Assembly (NCBI GenBank): GCA_023356515.1
Contig: JAKQYG010000169.1
Coordinates: 1 to 8,206, forward strand
DNA length: 8,206 nt
Direction: 5' to 3'
Source: Trichodesmium sp. MAG_R04
GTDB taxonomy: Bacteria > Cyanobacteriota > Cyanobacteriia > Cyanobacteriales > Microcoleaceae
Each line of letters starts with the position of its first letter. Positions within the stretch are counted from its first letter, which is position 1. Positions 6,383 through 8,206 of this stretch are shown here, in pieces. The position numbers were made by a program, and so were the translations under genes. The notes under the pieces are model-generated. The model was not told where the DNA came from, did not search any database, and saw only the letters and a list, made by a program, of their open reading frames with translations.

Positions 6383-7579
6383 GGATGTTAAAGAATCTAA
6401 TTGTTGAGTTTTTTCTCGATACCAAGATACTTTAGGTAAAATATGGTTCTTATCTACTCTTTTTTTATACTTAATAGCAAAATTAAGCAAAGAGTCTAGC
6501 AAAGAATCAGAAAGATAATGCGGTTTTAAACCAAGCTCTAGTAGATTTGTGTTTTTAGCATTAAAGTAATGCTCCTCTAATTCTACTCTAGGATTATCCA
6601 AGTGATTAATATGCACATCTAAATCCATAGTTTTACTTGCTTTTTTGACCATTTCTGCTAGGCCTAGTACACTAAATGTTTCAGTAAATTGGTTAAACAC
6701 TCGGAATTTACCTGCTTCTGCGGGGTTAGCGATCGCTATTTCCATGCAACGGACAGTATCTCTAATATCTAAGAAGCCACGAGTTTGTCCACCTGTACCA
6801 TAAACAGTTAGTGGGTGGCCAATTGCTGCTTGAATACAAAATCTATTGAGAGCTGTACCAAAAACTCCATCATAGTCAAGACGGTTAATTAAAAGTTCAT
6901 CTTTGATTATTTCATCATCTAGGAGGCCAGTTAGAGCCACACCATATACAACTCCTTGATTAAGGTCTGTTGCGCGCAGATCCCATGTTTTGCAGGCAAA
7001 GTGAATGTTATGACTATCGTGAACCTTACTTAGATGATAGAAAGACCCTGGTTGTTTTGGATAGGGTAGAGTATCTTTGCGTCCATTATGTTCAATTTTG
7101 ATGTAACCCTCTTCAATATCTATATTGGGAGTACCATATTCCCCCATAGTTCCCAACTTAACCAAGTGACAGTCAGGGAAATCCTCTTTCATCGCATAAA
7201 GAATATTGAGAGTACCAACAACATTATTAACTTGGGTCATAATAGCATGTTCTCGGTCAATCATAGAAAATGGAGCAGAACGTTGTTCACCAAAATGGGC
7301 TATAGATTTGGGTTCAAACTTACGTAGTGTTGTACTTAGGAAGTCATAGTTAGTGATGTCTCCTATATATAGATCGATTTTTTTACCTGTGAGGTCTTTC
7401 CAGCGTTGGATGCGTTGTTGGATAGGGGCAATAGGTGTGAGGGTTTCTACTTGAAGTTGCATATCCCAGTGTCGCCTAACCATACTATCTAGGATACCTA
7501 CTTCATAACCTTGATCCGAAAGATAAAGAGCGGTTGCCCAACCACAATAGCCATCACCACCAATTACTAGTACTTTCAT
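6374..7579 (-). CDS. sqdB: UDP-sulfoquinovose synthase
   Basis: SqdB joins sulfite to UDP-glucose to make UDP-sulfoquinovose, the head-group donor for the thylakoid sulfolipid SQDG. It is a soluble, NAD-dependent short-chain (extended SDR) enzyme. The NAD-binding loop is GGDGYCGW (7-14). The catalytic set T144-M145 (KLGTMGEYG), Y181 and K185 (YHLSK) is intact, as are HFGEQRSAPFSMID (95-108) and the GQTRGFLDIRDTV substrate region (264-276). At 401 aa it is some 15-20 residues longer than the roughly 380 aa I recall for cyanobacterial homologs. The extra part is at the C-terminus (after about WYREK), and its last codons and stop lie in a group II intron remnant, so the natural end may have been replaced. 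The ATG at 7579 is followed at once by the fold's first strand, so the start is firm although the ribosome site is weak. A deleted IS element ends 72 bp upstream. Confidence 0.96.
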   Translation of the reverse strand: MKVLVIGGDGYCGWATALYLSDQGYEVGILDSMVRRHWDMQLQVETLTPIAPIQQRIQRWKDLTGKKIDLYIGDITNYDFLSTTLRKFEPKSIAHFGEQRSAPFSMIDREHAIMTQVNNVVGTLNILYAMKEDFPDCHLVKLGTMGEYGTPNIDIEEGYIKIEHNGRKDTLPYPKQPGSFYHLSKVHDSHNIHFACKTWDLRATDLNQGVVYGVALTGLLDDEIIKDELLINRLDYDGVFGTALNRFCIQAAIGHPLTVYGTGGQTRGFLDIRDTVRCMEIAIANPAEAGKFRVFNQFTETFSVLGLAEMVKKASKTMDLDVHINHLDNPRVELEEHYFNAKNTNLLELGLKPHYLSDSLLDSLLNFAIKYKKRVDKNHILPKVSWYREKTQQLDSLTSPV

Positions 7580-7651
7580 AAATTTACTTTAGAATTTTGC
7601 TTACTCATATTCGGTTAATTTACCAGTTATTAGAACTTTTTGACACTCTAT

Positions 7652-7907
7652 GAGGTTGTTTGAAAAGCATGAGAGGGAGTAAAAAAGCTCACAGGGGGTA
7701 AAGTAGGATTAAGGGTTTCATTCTCCTCAAAAAGCGTTGGATAGTTAAGTGCGCCTGGAAAGGGTGGAATTGGTATAGACACTTATGTCTTAATGGCTGA
7801 GTATTGGCCTCATAACTCCGAGACCATGATTTACATCGCGATGATTCGTCTCATAGTTTGGCGTTTAGTGTAATTGACTACACCCCTATCCCTTTTCAAA
7901 CAGCCTC
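7652..7907. mobile_element. 256-bp deleted IS5-like element with terminal inverted repeats
   Basis: The left end gaggttgtttgaaaag (7652-7667) and right end cttttcaaacagcctc (7892-7907) are inverted repeats of 16 bp with one mismatch. TAT stands directly outside both ends (7649-7651 and 7908-7910), a possible 3-bp target duplication. Inside is the C-terminal end of a transposase on the plus strand, stopping 18 bp before the right repeat, as in a full IS. Most of the transposase gene has been deleted. It could be moved in trans by a full-length relative, in the manner of a MITE. The element sits 72 bp upstream of sqdB, in or near its promoter. Confidence 0.8.
7745..7873 (+). pseudogene. IS5-family transposase C-terminal remnant
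   Basis: The frame opens after TAG 7742-7744 and ends at TAA 7871-7873. Its last part reads MAEYWPHNSETMIYIAMIRL then IVWRLV. From memory this fits the end of IS5-type transposases ('DYERxxENSExMIYIAMIRLMVRRL'), which carries the final E of the DDE triad further upstream, absent here. The first residues (LSAPGKGGIGIDTYV) show no clear family match. Its position next to the right inverted repeat shows it belongs to the deleted element 7652-7907. Confidence 0.7.
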
Positions 7908-7910
7908 TAT

Positions 7911-8090
7911 AATTCAATCAAAGGCTTATTAAGTAACAAAGGTCTGACCCTATAGCTGGGAATGTTTGCACATCATTCTACAGAAGATTCATCTAATAAA
8001 TTTACTATTGTTTTATTTTTATACCATTTTCAAAAAAACAATTGCCTCTAAAATTTAGGATTTCAAGTTTGAAATATTATTATCTAACTA
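7911..8090. other. AT-rich spacer between two IS elements
   Basis: Nothing coding is seen between the deleted element and the left end of the next IS. The only structure is a short palindrome TTTCAAGTTTGAAA at 8061-8074, which is expected by chance in DNA this AT-rich. Confidence 0.5.
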
Positions 8091-8113
8091 GGGCGTGTCA
8101 TCAATTAAAGAGG

Positions 8114-8143
8114 TTGACATTAAGGCTATAGTATGTTTATGAA
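8114..8143 (+). promoter_or_regulatory. Likely transposase promoter of the right-hand IS
   Basis: A consensus TTGACA (8114-8119) lies 23 bp inside the IS end. TATGAA (8138-8143) follows after 18 bases as the best -10 match (four of six). The pair faces the transposase start at 8182. Confidence 0.42.
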
Positions 8144-8165
8144 AAATAACTACAGGAATACAATA

Positions 8166-8172
8166 AAGAGGA
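8166..8172 (+). promoter_or_regulatory. Ribosome binding site of the transposase
   Basis: AAGAGGA ends 9 bases before the ATG at 8182. It is the clearest Shine-Dalgarno site in the window and supports that start. The host genes here lack comparable sites. Confidence 0.65.
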
Positions 8173-8181
8173 CTGCTCTAA

Positions 8182-8206
8182 ATGACTAGACGTTATGCCT
8201 TGCGGG
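8182..8206 (+). CDS. IS5-family transposase, first eight codons
   Basis: The reading frame gives MTRRYALR before the window ends. This is the familiar start of IS5-family (IS427-like) first ORFs, 'MTRRYALRDDQWERI...LLPG' (recalled). The good ribosome site and the nearby IS end agree with it. In many such elements the transposase is split into two ORFs joined by frameshifting, which cannot be judged here. No catalytic residue is in view, and whether the element is intact is unknown. Confidence 0.68.

Larger units (their letters stand above)
8091..8206 (+). mobile_element. Left end of an IS5-family insertion sequence, continues past window
   Basis: The element probably begins with gggcgtgtcatcaatta at 8091, directly after CTA. 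This suits IS5-family (IS427-type) elements, which target TA/CTA sites and whose ends often contain GTCATCAA. Some 91 bp further in, the transposase starts. The right end lies outside the window, so the boundary and the target duplication cannot be confirmed here. Confidence 0.65.

Noticed and set aside
7088..7327. Plus-strand 79-codon ORF inside sqdB
   Set aside because: It is antisense to conserved catalytic sqdB sequence (T144, Y181, K185 region) and has no independent support.
8061..8074. Palindrome TTTCAAGTTTGAAA as an operator
   Set aside because: It is 6+6 bp of AT-rich sequence with no gene directly downstream, so chance is the better explanation.
1..8206. CRISPR array, tRNA, rRNA or riboswitch
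   Set aside because: No regularly spaced repeats, no tRNA-like cloverleaf with CCA region, no rRNA-like conserved blocks and no known aptamer motif were seen. A covariance-model scan would be the proper test.

Overview
The window is AT-rich and reads as cyanobacterial DNA, probably from a filamentous, mobile-element-rich genome of the Trichodesmium/Okeania type. This is an inference from three things: gene content (sulfolipid genes sqdB and sqdX, and a GAF-GAF-PAS adenylate cyclase with the usual cyanobacterial tail), the occasional HIP1 octamer GCGATCGC (about 13-20 and 6729-6736), and long gaps between genes filled with decayed insertion sequences. No species can be proven from the sequence alone.

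Four intact genes, all on the minus strand, carry the ordinary biology. Reading in their own direction from the right they are sqdB (UDP-sulfoquinovose synthase, 7579-6374), sqdX (sulfoquinovosyl-diacylglycerol synthase, start chosen at 5783, end 4650), a class III adenylate cyclase (4364-1905) and map (type I methionine aminopeptidase, 1135-368). SqdB makes UDP-sulfoquinovose and SqdX moves the sulfoquinovose onto diacylglycerol, giving the thylakoid lipid SQDG. The cyclase and the aminopeptidase have no evident pathway link to them.

Everything else is mobile or decaying DNA. From left to right: a cut-off transposase-like ORF with an internal 24-bp tandem duplication (1-170); a probable TnpB C-terminal scrap followed by an IS200/IS605-type end hairpin (about 216-353); a frameshifted pentapeptide-repeat gene (1286-1538); a frameshifted zinc-ribbon transposase remnant abutting sqdX (5821-5986); a 17-bp tandem repeat (6091-6124); a scrap of group II intron reverse transcriptase that runs into the 3' end of sqdB (6226-6382); a 256-bp deleted IS5-like element with 16-bp terminal inverted repeats (7652-7907); and the left end of an apparently intact IS5-family element whose transposase starts at 8182 and leaves the window.

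The points most worth a second look are the adenylate cyclase, whose catalytic domain keeps every expected residue except the transition-state arginine, which is histidine (H692), and the invasion of the sqdB-sqdX gap by at least two unrelated mobile remnants. One of those remnants creates a false 43-residue N-terminal extension of SqdX. I found no CRISPR array, tRNA, rRNA or recognisable riboswitch, and no convincing new biological system.
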